A stretch of 64,000 bases of DNA from positions 1,550,001-1,614,000 of the forward strand of contig JBANDB010000016.1 of NCBI GenBank assembly GCA_037576215.1, written 5' to 3'. Source of the stretch: Armillaria gallica (lineage: Eukaryota; Basidiomycota; Agaricomycetes; Agaricales; Physalacriaceae). Under the pieces are notes generated by a model. It searched no databases and was not told where the DNA came from. It saw only the letters and a list, made by a program, of their open reading frames with translations. Position numbers and translations under genes: made by a program. The first letter of the stretch is position 1. The number at the start of each line of letters is the position of its first letter. Positions 22,869 through 35,384 of the stretch are shown here, in pieces.

Positions 22869-24070
22869 GAACTCAGCACTTTATCTTCTTGCCTTTTTTG
22901 GAAGACTATTTGGCTCTGCTTGTGGTAACCCAAGTTCGTCGAAAAGGCGGGTTCCAGTCTTGCGCTACATCATCTCTCACGAGAAAAAGCAGAGGATGTA
23001 ATTTAGTAAGAAGGCGATCACTTAACGGAACACAACTTATACAATTTCCTTACATTGAACATCTCCGGCCACCTCCGGCGACTCCCCGCTGCTGTATATT
23101 GCCCTTCCTCTGCCAAATAACATGAGTAAATCCTGCACTTGAGTATTGCAGCTTACATATGATGTTCACTCTTTGGAACTCTGTTCCCTTGTTAATCATT
23201 CACCTACCTACTTCCGAGGCCATGAGGAAGTAATCATGACGGGACTTGACCATAGCAGCAGAGTAGGACTGGTTAGTAGTACTGTACGAGTCACATTAAT
23301 ATATTCCTGGCCAGATGCAGTACACATTACTAAGTAACTAGTGTAGACGTACATCCGGGAGACTCGTACAGACGCCGGCACGCTTCTGTTGAGGAGCACC
23401 GTCGGGTAACAAAACTTTCTCCTTCCTACCTTCCGGATGTTGTGCGTTTGTGTTGAGGGACCATGCCCCTCGCCGGGAGAATTTATCTTCCGTTTTAAAG
23501 ACATTGTGTGTCTGAATTCTTGAACCTAAGCGGTTTTCAGGAAGGGACTTATTTTTTTTTTTTTTCGAACGTACTTTGAACACAATTGGATCATTTTACG
23601 TCGACTGCCAGGCGACCGTACCCTAATAAACTCAATTTCAGAGTAGGATAGGGTAGGATAATATACACGGCACGGTCCAACAGGGAACGCCGGTGTGTGG
23701 AATGCGGTTGGTGCACTAACAGTCTAGGATACAAAGGACTGTGAGAAGGGTATTTCGCAACGAAGGTAGATCTCGGTTCACTGCACTCAAAAGTGGAGGG
23801 TAAGAACCCTTAAGGGTGTTGTACTTAGTGTATGATTGGCCTTTGTTAAAAATTGACTGCACGGCGCCGCAAGGGTTGAACGTTCAGCGCTTCAGCAGTC
23901 TTGAGGAGGAGAAAACAGATATCGGTGCAAAGCACGCGAGGTTGGGGGTTCAAGTACATGGAGGGCAGGGCCTCCAACCAGCGACCAGGTAAATATTCGA
24001 CGTGCGATGGAATTAATGAGAACAGAGAACGAGAACCGAGACAGATAAGATGGCGGACCAACTAAAGACA
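22869..24070. other. Intergenic, poly-T tract, nothing recognised
   Basis: A 14-T run lies at 23552-23565. No gene is supported. Confidence 0.4.
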
Positions 24071-24470
24071 GCATTTTAGCAAGACAAGAAGGAAAGCTTA
24101 CATAACAGCTTCGAATTGAAGATAGCGCCATTATTGAAGGTCAGCCGGGGACGTCCGAGCTTTTAAGGCCGAGGTCTAGACGCCCATCAAGCGCCCGCGG
24201 ACATCCCCGGCGGGCTTTCAAACATGGTATTATCAAACAACTCTAAACTCATATGAAGTTTTTCTTCCTTGCTTTCGTACTACTACTGTGCGTGGAACGG
24301 CAACTTCAGGATACTAAAAAGCACAATGTATTCTATTGACATACCGCTAAATGCGAGAAATATTGCGTGAATGTGCTCGGCCTCTAACGCGAAACTACAG
24401 TGGCGACGCGCCAAGCTTATTGAAGTTACGATGATGGTCCACGCCACTTGCAATTGTTGTATTACATCGA
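24071..24470. repeat. Foldback-containing dispersed repeat, copy 1
   Basis: Aligns with 58005-58445. Shared blocks: GACAAGAAGGAAAGCTTACA, GCCGGGGACGTCCG, its inverse CGGACATCCCCGGCGGG, TTTCAAACATGGT, CTTCCTTG.TTTCGTACTA and TAACGCGAAACTACAG. The outer arms (AAGACAAGAAGGAAAGC and inverse) suggest a foldback element. In the other copy it precedes the SPT5-like gene; no such gene is recognised here. Confidence 0.62.
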
Positions 24471-24812
24471 TTACATCTTCTTGCACAAGACCACACCCTC
24501 GACTGCGCTCCCCCGTCGTCACTTAGCACTGGCAACTGGTGGGACTTGAGCGCAAAGAACGATAATTCCAGCGTCTGAATGTATGGCCAAATGCTAGTCT
24601 CATCCAATGTCTAAACATTGCGGTAATTCCACGGTTAGGGTCTATGGTGTATGAGGCGCTCCACTGGCTAGGCGAGTTCCGAGGCTTGATCTGTTAATGT
24701 GTCCCCTGTCTTCCGTAAGTCGTCGTCGTACTTTACACCTGGGTTCATGTTCCCATGCATCACTATCTGAGATAGGCAAACTCATCTCGGTGGGTTGACT
24801 GACATAGTGGCC
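24471..24812. other. Intergenic, nothing recognised
   Basis: No coding or repeat signal was seen. Confidence 0.4.
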
Positions 24813-25199
24813 TCACCTTCGCTCTTCGCTGTGCCCCGCAATGCAGGCGATATGAATCCATAGCTCGATTCTCTTCAGGGAACCAGAGAGGGCGTTCATG
24901 CACTCTTCTCTGTCAGGATTCTCAGCAGCGCATTTTGCTGTGTCAAATGCCTGAGTCAAAAGATGGCAATGGGTTTCCAAATCATTTCCCCTGCGTTGTT
25001 GACGGGCGCGAATCAAGCAGCCGCATGGTAGGTTTATATTCGGTACTTGGGGCAGTTCCTGGCATGACCTTGTTCGATACGCGTGCTGCTGTGTGCCGGT
25101 CTCAGAAATAGCTATGCCTGGCCTTGTCTGTTGGAACGGTATGAGATTATTTGCTAGTGCATCCCCGCAAGGCTGTCTAGGTTGAAACAGTCGGGACAT
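24813..25199 (-). CDS. Small hypothetical protein
   Basis: A 128-codon open frame starting MSRLFQPRQPCGDALANN. The second half (AKCAAENPDREECMNALSGS, then LKRIELWIHIACIAG) looks helical. No known domain, no signal peptide. An intron inside it is possible. It could be chance. Confidence 0.25.
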   Translation of the reverse strand: MSRLFQPRQPCGDALANNLIPFQQTRPGIAISETGTQQHAYRTRSCQELPQVPNINLPCGCLIRARQQRRGNDLETHCHLLTQAFDTAKCAAENPDREECMNALSGSLKRIELWIHIACIAGHSEERR

Positions 25200-25628
25200 C
25201 GGTCGCTTTCCTTATAAGTCATCTACGGATGGTGAATACCGAACACCGAACCAAAACCGTCATGTCTCTAATCTTATGCTTCACCCTCTAATCGCTTCTC
25301 CAACACGATGGAGCTTTTCTTATAGATGGAATATATGGACAAGTACATTATATTTGTATGAAAACTAAAATGGAAATCAATTGCACTTGCAGGTTCTATA
25401 TCCGTAGACAACAGCAAATCAAATTACCCCTCCCGCAGGAGGCGTCATTATTCCGATGTATTTGTTACTGCTACTGCTACTGCTTCTCATGGGAAGGGGG
25501 CTGTCTCCATCTCAAGTCCCAGTTGACAGCACCGTAGAATGCGTAGTCTCGCTTGAGGGGGGTGTAGGAGGAAGCAGCTGTATTCGTCTAGGTAAACTTC
25601 ACTTTTCGTCCACACAACAACAGCCTAC
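25200..25628. other. Intergenic with CTACTG microsatellite
   Basis: Holds a short (CTGCTA)n tract at 25465-25484. Otherwise nothing is recognised. Confidence 0.5.
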
Positions 25629-27546
25629 CTATGATCGGCTGCGGCTCATGTATTTGTATATGCTGACTGCTCGGACCTTCAAAGAGTAAGGATAAGTTCT
25701 AAAAAGCATGTGTAGCCGCGTACCCGCAGAAGTTGAAGGGTGGCGTGGCTCCTTTGTTGTGCCAGAGGCTGCGCCAGCAGTGGTATTGGTATTGGTACCG
25801 GCACAATTTCCCAAGGAACAGCCGGGTCCACAGTGTTGACATGGCGAATCATGTACAGTAGCGGGTTCTGGGGGGTTAGACGTCGCTGGTGCATTGGTCT
25901 GTGCGTCATGGGTTTTCCTTCCGCGACGTCGTCTTTTTCGTAGACGTTCTAATTCTTGTGCAGGGTAAGTGGCGCCTTCTGTTCTGGGGCGCTTCAACGG
26001 ATTCTCGGTACCTAATAGTCCTTTTGGTGAATGCCGGAACTTCGTACCCATTGAGATCACTCACTGGAGACCAACACTTCTACACTCGCAGCGGTCCTCT
26101 CGAAACCGGCCCCATACCCCTAGGAAGATCATCATCCAAAATTCCTGGTGCGTCCAACGGGAACATTTCTCACCTCGCTGTTCGGGTTCAACGGTACGCT
26201 TGTAGTGCCAGATGACTCTGCACGACCATTAGTAGCAACTGACTGCGACTCGTGTGAGTCGAGTAGTATAGGTGGAGGTGTAGACAACGCCGGATCTAGC
26301 GATCCTCTAACCATTAGCAGTGACACAAACGCAAAGAGCCTCCTGACACGGACCTAGGCCGTCACGGCGATAAGGAGAAGTGAAAATGGGCGGCGGAAAG
26401 CTTTAAAACATGTATCAACGACGAGGATTCAACAGGAATACGAACGAACCCGATGCCGAGTGAAAGGTCAAGAGGTGGGATCGTTTCAGGGGAAATTTGT
26501 GCAAAAGCTTCATTGAACTTTGATGAAAGTCTAGCAATAATTTTGTGACCTTGGCGAATCGTAGTATAGTCGTATCCTCCTCTTGGCTCCAACATGCTGA
26601 ATAGATGTTGTGCGGTTAGTTCCGCTTCAAAGTCGGAATCAGGAGCGAGTTCTACAAGAGACATTGAAGGAGGGCTTCTATGAGGTGCTCTCTCGTGAAG
26701 TGTATCCATCGTTTGTATTTGTACACTGAATCCTTAAGTTGATGATTCCCATTTGGACCCTCTCTGAACTTCAATACACGAAGCATCCACGAGGCGCAGA
26801 CACGTTCAATCTGTGATCCAGTGAAGGAGGTCAACTGGTCGAGCGTAACACCAGAAGGGGTTTTAGCTAAGTCCGAGCCCAACGTCGGCGTTGTCTGCGG
26901 TTACGACCTCGACGAAGTAGAAGGTATACCAGCAACTAAAATTAACGAATGTAGATTAGATCAACTTCTAGTTTTTCTCGAGAAGACATGAGGTAAGCGG
27001 ATGCTACTCGAAGTGGTTGAAACTCCGGAGAATCTGTCTGGTACGTACAGCAGATAGTAGTTTGATCATCACGTACTGCACGTGCTTGCAATTACGACAA
27101 TATTGAGACAGGAAAATCGTAAGCTTCCGCTTCAAACCTTGGTCACTAAACAGATACTAGTACATAGAAATTTCTATCATTGCGGTGTAAGTATTAGTTG
27201 ACGTGGCTCCCTACGTTTATCAAAAAGAGAAAAGAATCACGTCTTTTTTGATGGCGTCGGTTCATCCTGACCTTCGACCTCCCTGAGCTCTAGCAGGTGA
27301 TCAACTTCTGCTGATTCCTACATCCAATCGGGTGTGGAAGAACTTACCCTGAGAGATGTTCACCCCGATGGTACTAGTTCCTGCACCTACGCTTCGTTTC
27401 GGCTCGTCTTCACGGAAGCCCTGTGGCAGAAAACAGCGAATAAGAGCTGCCAAGCTCCCACATGTGCATGAGTGCTCTAATGATACGCCCGCGTTCCATG
27501 CGGGTGCAGAGGGAGTAGGCATTATCGAAGTCATCGGTCCTTCCAT
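25629..27546 (-). CDS. Probable multi-exon unknown gene reaching into the 555-bp duplicate (P1)
   Basis: Minus-strand coding-like segments in order: 27546-27346 (AALIRCFLPQGFREDEPKRS), ending at a GGTAAGT donor on the edge of the duplicate; 26895-26770 inside and past the duplicate (SDLAKTPSGVTLDQLTSFTG); 26709-26400 (HLFSMLEPRGGYDYTTIRQG); 26326-26135; and 26060-25700 with a basic cluster LERLRKRRRRGRKTH and CQHCGPGCSLGNCAG. Joins are not all resolved. No family is recognised. The basic cluster suggests a nuclear protein. Segment 26895-26800 is shared with P2 at 34.6 kb. Confidence 0.32.
26799..27353. repeat. 555-bp direct duplicate, copy 1
   Basis: Matches 34560-35114 at a constant offset of 7761 with no gaps. 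Mismatches cluster near both ends; the core from about 26895 to 27317 looks identical. It contains the short exon-like segment SDLAKTPSGVTLDQLTSFTG (minus) and sequence upstream of it. Ends are not TG..CA, so it is not an LTR. Confidence 0.93.
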
Positions 27547-27676
27547 TACCTTTTGGCATCATCATCATCACACCGTACAATTGCTTGGGCGCGCCGGATG
27601 CCATATACACGATGTGGCTACTCGCTGAACTACATAGTACAGGTTGCGTGTTTGGAAGCAGCCCACAGTCAAACAT

Positions 27677-28258
27677 GAAAAACTTGTAAGCGGTATGATT
27701 TGAGAGCCCATCTGATCAGGGGAGAGAGCCTGATAGCCGACCCCAAATAAGGGCGTACAAGTCCGGGTCCGGACGTCTGGACATAGCTGGACATGCCAGA
27801 ATTAGCTATCGACGTTATTCACCAATTGCAAGTATCTATGTGCAGGATCGGATGTGAGAGCGAAAGCCATCAATTGACAAACCATTATCACTAAGACTAT
27901 TCCCCGATCGGATTGATTGCTCAAGGATAGGCAGATTTGATGTGTAGAACTTGAACGGTTGGACTCTCAGCATGATTATTTAATTGGAAATTGGAATTAC
28001 CAATGTCGGCATATGCCGGGACTGCCGAATCTAGCCGAGTCACTACTTCGAGAAATACTCCGATCGCCCAGAAGTGGAAACCGAACAGAAGTGTGAAGGA
28101 AACTTACATTACCATTCGGACCTTATGCCTCCTCAACGGTAAGATGAGGGAGTACTGTGCTATCTCGACCGGTTATTCACATAACGCTTAACAATCGCGT
28201 ACGGAGTGATTCTCCTGGTATAGCGTAACGCATGACAATGAAGCTGGTAACCTATAGG
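27677..28258. other. Intergenic, nothing recognised
   Basis: Only short frames without recognisable motifs. Confidence 0.4.
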
Positions 28259-28723
28259 TAGTGTTGCCGAAATTCGGTTTGGAACCTCGGTCCGAACGCT
28301 GAACGTCAGAACCTCGCGTTCAGTTCACGTTCACGTTCAGTTTAACGAATGTTTACTCCGTTCAGTTCTAGGTTCAAAGACTCCCAGAAAATTCTGAACG
28401 CTCTTCGAACGTGTTTGAACTCCGAGGTAACAAAGTGCCGAGACAGCACTGAGAGAGAAGTTTTTCATTGCTATGATGACCAGCTGCCATTCTCAATCTG
28501 CTTAGAATCACACCTCATATTATCCAACACTCTCCCGAATGCTTGTGCGGCACAGATCAATGTGTAGCGACTCAGCAGCTAGTGCATGTCATTTGAAATT
28601 TTGAACGGATTCTGAACATGAACCGAATGCAGTTGAACGCGAACGTCCGTTCAGTCCACGTTCACGTTCATGTTCTGGGCCAGATATATCGGTCCTGAAC
28701 TGAACTGAACTTCGGCAACACTA
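28259..28723. mobile_element. hAT MITE, 465 bp
   Basis: Terminal inverted repeats TAGTGTTGCCGAA and TTCGGCAACACTA, flanked by the 8-bp duplication CCTATAGG (28251-28258 and 28724-28731). Subterminal regions are full of ACGTTCA/TGAACGT words in both orientations, typical transposase-binding repeats. There is no transposase ORF, so the element is non-autonomous. Confidence 0.88.
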
Positions 28724-29178
28724 CCTATAGGTATCAAAAACACCCTTTTTCGCCTCCAAAATTTTTTTTCGGTGCCTAGTGGTTTTTGTGCCCCGGGACA
28801 GTCCCACTCGTCACCATGGTATTGACATTGAGGGCTTATGAGCATGGCCACTTCTGCTCACATATGATGGTACTTATCTGATGTGGTGGCGGCGCTTGCT
28901 CGGGTCCTGTGAAGCTACGTTCCTAAACATAATACATCACATTGAACTCTGAACCTCTAGTCCATTGACCATATACCATAACGCGTAACACACCATAAAG
29001 CTACGGTCGAAATAGTACAGTAATGCTCTTGCCACGTAGAGCTCAGAAAAATGAAATTGTACCCAAGCGCTGACGTACAACGATTTTACGATTCCGACAC
29101 TGTACATGTACCAAGGAACGAGCTCTGGTCGCATATATCAATGTCAATCCGACGATAACACGGATGCTGTCGTAAAAT

Positions 29179-32100
29179 TCACAAGTCCTGGAGCCATGAT
29201 TCAGCGAGAGGATGATCTTGAGGAAGGTCGTTGGCATCCATAAGCTACGAGATTTAGATGTTAAACAGAACGACGCCTTCAGAAGTGGCCTTACCTTGTC
29301 CAGTGGGTACACCAACGTGTACCGGTGGTCTAAAATCTCTATGTCTTCCAATCTAGCGAAATGCGATTTAATCTGTTCATCCTCGATGATGAAGGTCTCT
29401 CCGTAAGCGCCACTTTGACATAAAAATCCCATCCCAAAAGACAAGTACAGATCGCTTGAAAGAAGCTGGCGGTTAGCCGGTTCCAAGGGTGCGACTTGGA
29501 GCAAGGTCCGAGTTATAGAGCCCTGCTCTCGATCGTGGTTTGGGATAACATGCGTCACTGAATAGATATCTTTTATCTCTCCGGCCAGCGTCTGTCCCTC
29601 CTGATGAAACATTATGTCAGCATCTGCAGGACAGCGATCGCATGATTCATATTTCACGCCGTTGTAGTAGATCCGCGTCAAGACACGAGCAATCGAGACC
29701 ACTTCAACCCGGTGCCCATATTTAGCTGCAAGCCATACCTGAACTCGATCCCTTAATGGAGCCGACGGGGGATAAAGTGCTAGTTTCCTCGGAGAATCGC
29801 TGTTGAAATCGGTGTCAGGACTTTGTAGACTGCCCCTCAAGGTTCCTCGGCTATCTTCCCCTACGTTGGACATATGCCTTTTGAGCATCCTAGACGCAAA
29901 ATTCGACACAGTTGCATCATGATTGACTAAGGCGGTCACGTTGGAGATGCGACAGAGAGAACGCAGGAATGTCATTTCGAGTTCCCCTGCCAGCACCGTT
30001 GTATCATTTCCTACTAGTCCAGTGATAAAGAGTCTCACGTACCAAATTTGCTGTTCGTATTCTGCTGTTGCATGGTGTGATTTAAGCGCTCGAAGGCTAG
30101 GGTCCGGTAGGCATGCACCAGGCCAAATACTCGAAGGAACTCTCCGGCATGAAGCGCCATATGATGGATGGGTTTGACGGCAACGTCCTTGTACAGCACT
30201 TTCATCACAGCTACGTAGCGTTTCGCGAAGAAATTGTAGCGTTGGATATGCGTGGGTGAAGTTACTCGGAGGTTGAGAATAGAAACTGCTTTGACCATGT
30301 CCAAAAAATTGGCAAGCATACGTGAGAAGCGAAGGGATTCGGGCGAAGATTGAGTGCCCCATATCCGAATGAGAGTGATTACTAGGTGGACAGTGCAGAT
30401 AACCTTCCACTGGTCAGCTGCGAGCTTCCCACGGGAAGGAGTACCCCAGTCCTTGGGCGCACGAGACACCCATGAAGGTAGCTGCGTCTTTTTCATGTCA
30501 TCATAAACTGCCTCCATGATGGACCTTCCCAGAACGTGCCTCTGGTTTTTCCCTGACGCAAAATTCTTCTCAACTGCGGCTAAATTATTCCGACGCTACA
30601 CATGTATAAGATATAAGTAAAATCACAGAACATGAAGCCGGTACGTACCCAATGAATCAACGAAGCAGCGAGATCTTCCTTTTTCCCATACTCAGGAAGA
30701 CCTAATTCATCGCACAGTGCAATAAGATAGATTTTTTTGTAGGATACCAAGGTTTTGAATTTTGACCGGCCTTCGAAGAACTTTTGATGATATCTGCGGT
30801 AAGTTTCATCGTCAAATTCATAGACTTCCTTGAGTGCCTTGAGTTGGTGCTGATCGATCATTTGAGAGCTGGTCTCAGAGGTGAAAGATGTGCGAGAGGC
30901 TTCGCTCTCAGCTCCCAAGTCGGAAGTCTCTCCTTCAGCATCTGTTGTGTCTTCTGCTTCTACTCCTAGATACCTAGCACTTTCGCCATGCACTGGAGGT
31001 AAAAGAATTTGACTGGCTGGTGTTTTCGATCTCTAAATGAGAGAGTTAGACCGAGCCTTGACAATACGGAAACAACTGTACCCATTCCACAACTATTGAT
31101 ATGAGAGATTGTCGGGGAGCGTTGGAAACATGTCTGAGATTGTGGTCGTTACAGATGTGCCACAGAACGTTCTTGTAGCAATTCTTTTGGTTGAGCGCCA
31201 TCTTAAGCTGCTCTGGATCCTCTGTCCGACGAATGACTTCTAGCCAATGACGCATAACTGAATTGGCCGGCCGATGTATTGGATTCTTTAGTCTCAGTGC
31301 GGTCCCGTCCCCGCCTTCAACCTCAACGTTTATACCCCAAACAGTGCGGCAATGGTGTTGAAACAGTCCCAGGTATCCGGTGTGCGGAGCATCCACTACA
31401 GTATACAACGAGGGGTTCCAATATGGGAGGTTCAGAAGTTCGGACCATCTGATTCCATTTTTTTCAAAAACAGAATTTCGCTCGTCGGAGTTATCTGCGT
31501 CTCTCCAGCATTGTGCGTGATGGCGGTGTTCAACAAAACCACGTCTGGGCCACCTATCTATGTCTATGTTCTCGATATCTTGGATGGTGAGAAGACATAC
31601 AGTGCAGAAAAAGGTGGACGTGGCAGATGAAAATCCGGAGACTTGACGGGCTGCGAGCATGTCACAGATGACAGGTACAAGGGCGGCGCGATAGATTCTT
31701 CCCTGTGGACATGTGGTTGTCCGACTGTAGAATATGCCAGGATACCAGAAATCCTTCATTTCCTGAACTACCAATTTGAGAGAGCGATTTACTTCATCTA
31801 ACGATGGTTTCCCTGGACCAGGTACTACTCCAGCCACATACAGATTCTCGGGACGATACCGGAGATGTGGAGGGAGATTAAATAAGACCAGATATATGGC
31901 AGTCGATGAAGCACTTTGCTTAGCTTCTTTCATATGAAAGGGATTGAATCCGTCCATCCCCAAGCCGAACATCAAGCGCCCGGGCAACGACATGAACGGA
32001 GGAAGGTCTTTGTCCCGGTCCCTGAAATGGGCCCATATCGGGCTATCCCAAATGTCCTGTAACAGAAAGCTCCTCTGTCGCAGAAGATGGCTATCCAGGA

Positions 32101-33396
32101 GCTGATCCATATCTGGTCGACCCAAGAGCCGGCCAAGCCACTCCTTCAAACTTTGGTGGAGATATTTTCTGCGTGGCACGCGATAGGTTTTACTTTTAAT
32201 GACCTGCTCCCTCCATAGAATATCCCCGCATTCTGGTTCATCTGGGGTTCCCCTATACGTGCAGTGCTGTTGCTCCTGTTGGTCAGGATACAACGCGTAA
32301 CAAGACGGGCACGAAATGTATACGGTTGTTCGTGGTTCCACATCATACTTTCGAATGATGGTCGAGGGGTCCTCTGGTATGAGAGCAACTAATCCTGCCG
32401 TCGCAGGAATGGTTGCAATAATGTCACGCATACCAGCCAAAAGTAATTTGGTGGGACGCCGTGCAACTCGATACAAAACGTGCAATGTCAAAACCGTTAT
32501 GAAAATAGCAACTAGGGTGGGATTTTTTGGATGGTGTTGCCAGAGGTACTGTTCTGGACATGTACAGAAAGACAGACAAGTTTTGAGTAAATGTACGAGA
32601 GAACAACATGTTTTACACACCGGTATTCACCACGAGTTCCTCTTTACGGCCATCACCACGCTGGCGATCCCATTCCAGCTGCCGGTACTGGACCACCCGA
32701 TCCAAGGCTTCAAGAAGATCTTCTTCTATCCCTTCAACTTCGGCCTTGTGCGATGGATCTTGCGACAGGCTTAGCGACAAGCTCTCAACTCTCTTAATGG
32801 TCTCGTTTAACCATGCTTCGAGCTCTAGATATCGCCAATTGCAACGTTTTGTGGGATCTAGGGAAGCGGGTATCGAGCTGGCATCAGATGTATGGATATC
32901 TGTACGTCTGTTGTTGGGTATTCCATGTGTGTTGTCATCCGTAGCATGCATAAAGATCAAGGATCCGCACAAACAGAAGTCGAGGGTTGAAAGTCGACAG
33001 TGAAGCTCAGCCCTTAGCAGCTCCATCTCCACGTCCACTGTACACAGTCCATGCGGACTTGGTGAGATCAGGAGTATATCTCGACCAGCTGTTGCGGACT
33101 CTGCTACATCCGTAGGATAAGACGGTTGGGTTTCTGTGCGTGCCGTTCAACTGATGATAACATTTTTGGTGTACAAACGACGTACGAGTAGGTTGGTTCA
33201 CAGAATAAAATGATGGACTCGACAGGAAAGCAGTCTGACGATGTCTGAACGCGGTACTGGCTGGAATGAAGCGGTCCTCTGGATTTTCACTCGCTAAGCA
33301 GAAAGAGCAATCGCAGGCTACAAGCGACATAACCTCTGTAGTATTAGGTGAAGGCGTCTTCGACTCAGGTAAATACACCCCAAGGCTCCTAGCCAA
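29179..33396 (-). CDS. CACTA/EnSpm-type Tnp2 transposase, multi-exon
   Basis: Transposase of a CACTA-group DNA element (Plavaka-like type found in mushrooms). In order: N-terminal zinc motif CDCSFCLASENPEDRF..HRQ, a linker, YISCPSCYALYPDQ, the core LMFGLGMDGFNPFHM with YLVLFNLPPHLRYRPENLYV, DIENIDIDRWPRR, RWSELLNLPYWNP, then exons with LPSWVSRAPKDWGTPSRGKL and KLAADQWKVICTVHLVITLI, ending LAESWLQDL at 29179. Introns I could fix include 29294-29245 and about 32620-32550 (GTGTGT..TCCAG). Others join the segments ending near 31046, 30630 and 30020. No disabling mutation was seen, so it may be functional. It would cut at the element's inverted ends, which I could not locate. Confidence 0.82.
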
Positions 33397-34094
33397 AGAA
33401 GACAGTCGAGACTAAAGGGAACAACTTAGAAGGAAGCTGACACGTCAAATTTAGCTGAGATTTAGGAAATGTATTAGAAACAATCTCAAACGGTGAAAAG
33501 CTCTGGGTGCGTTACGGATGGTCGCGCTATTAGATCCAGGAGATACAGAAACAATTTAGGAGGAGGAGGGAATTTCATCCGTCCCTAAGAAGGAAACAAA
33601 ACAGAGTCCGTACTACGCTGTCACTCTCATGTTCCATAGGGAAATTATTCCTCGTTGGACGTTCTAGGGTGGATGAGGAGACGTTCTGGCTGTTCTATTA
33701 ATGCACGTGTTTGAACTCGTGAACGACGATGTTGGTAAATCAGGATGGCGTAGAAATACTGACTTACGGAATAGTAACAAGTTTCTCATAACGCCCGTCT
33801 ACCAGGCTATTCTGGAAAAACCACTATACATAGATCAGCAGAATTGATCACCTCAAGGAAGTTTGTAGTCATACGCAAGGTACTAATTTGAAAGATTGTT
33901 GGTTCGCCGTAGCCCACTTTATGTTCCCCATTAATGTCTATAAAGAATATGATGATGATGAGGCTAATTGTCCAATCACTCAAATCACCAGATCGCGGAG
34001 ATGGCCAAAGAACATCGAATACTAACGAATAACCAACCAATTCCGGTTATCGCCCCAACTTACGTATCAATGACATCACTCGATATTTTCGGTA
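33397..34094. other. 5' flank of the transposase gene
   Basis: Probably element sequence upstream of Tnp2; contains a short GGA-rich stretch. No gene. Confidence 0.35.
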
Positions 34095-35362
34095 TTAGCA
34101 TAATGTCAGTGCCGTACTCAGACACTGTTGGCTGTTCTCTTGATAGGGGTCGTCTACTACTACATTGAATGATTTTAGCTTCCGGAAATATGCCTGGAAT
34201 CGTCCCCACCCGTATTGGTGTGCATCTGTGATCACTCGCCACACTTGGGGCCATCGGTCCGTTCTAAGTGGTGGGATCTGGTTCAGAGCCGACGTGGATA
34301 GCGAGGTGTGGCGGAGTTGAGGAATACTACAGTTCAAATGATACAACTTCAGAAAATGGCGCCCTTTGGGGTGCATCCTAATTCCGTACAGTCTCAATGC
34401 ACCCTTGATCCACCTTCTGCGAAAGGCTGAGCTCGTCGCTGGGGTATGCGTTGGGTGGGCTAGTACGTAGATATCTAGCCAAATATCAGTAATATACAAC
34501 ACCGTCACGACATGTCGCTGGAGTTGACACCGTCGTGTATAAACAAACATGATGATAATGACACGTTCAATTTGTGACCCAGTAAAGGAGGTCAACTGGT
34601 CGAGCGTAACACCAGAAGGGGTTTTAGCTAAGTCCGAATCCAACGTCAGCGTTGTCTGCGGTTACGACCTCGACGAAGTAGAAGGTATACCAGCAACTAA
34701 AATTAACGAATGTAGATTAGATCAACTTCTAGTTTTTCTCGAGAAGACATGAGGTAAGCGGATGCTACTCGAAGTGGTTGAAACTCCGGAGAATCTGTCT
34801 GGTACGTACAGCAGATAGTAGTTTGATCATCACGTACTGCACGTGCTTGCAATTACGACAATATTGAGACAGGAAAATCGTAAGCTTCCGCTTCAAACCT
34901 TGGTCACTAAACAGATACTAGTACATAGAAATTTCTATCATTGCGGTGTAAGTATTAGTTGACGTGGCTCCCTACGTTTATCAAAAAGAGAAAAGAATCA
35001 CGTCTTTTTTGATGGCGTCGGTTCATCCTGACCTTCGACCTCCCTGAGCTCTAGCAGGTGATCAACTTCTGCTGATTCCGACATCCAATCGGGTGTGGCA
35101 AAACCTCCCCTGAGTGCCAATCTTCTGTTTGAATGCTTCTTCGCTGGATGGACCAGCGGCGACCTCTCATCAGCCTCGACCCAGCCTTCGCTTCCGCCGT
35201 AGTAGACGAAAATCTGGTAGCCATCTGCTTGAGTGACGTGATGGAGGTAGACATCTCCCAGTTGAGGGTTGTCGCGAAAAGAGCAGGCGTTCGCGTCTTC
35301 GATGAAACTAGTGAAACTGCTATGGTATACCCCGAAGTAATCGGGGGTTCCTCCACCGCCAA
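34095..35362 (-). CDS. Possible unknown gene sharing the 555-bp duplicate (P2)
   Basis: Coding-like minus segments flank the second duplicate: 35362-35115 (LAVEEPPITSGYTIAVSLVS) before it, the shared SDLAKTPSGVTLDQLTSFTG segment in it (34640-34560), and 34480-34095 (YGIRMHPKGRHFLKLYHLNC) after it. The sequence after the duplicate differs completely from P1. No family recognised; splice joins unproven. A plus-strand frame at 35133-35384 overlaps and cannot be excluded. Confidence 0.27.
34560..35114. repeat. 555-bp direct duplicate, copy 2
   Basis: Second copy of 26799-27353, same orientation, no gaps. See the first copy for details. Confidence 0.93.
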
Positions 35363-35384
35363 GCTTCGTTTCAGTTCTTTTTAA

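Noticed and set aside
26799..35114. An LTR retrotransposon with 555-bp LTRs
   Set aside because: The repeats do not begin TG or end CA, no gag, protease, RT or integrase lies between them, and the interior carries a DNA transposase on the minus strand.
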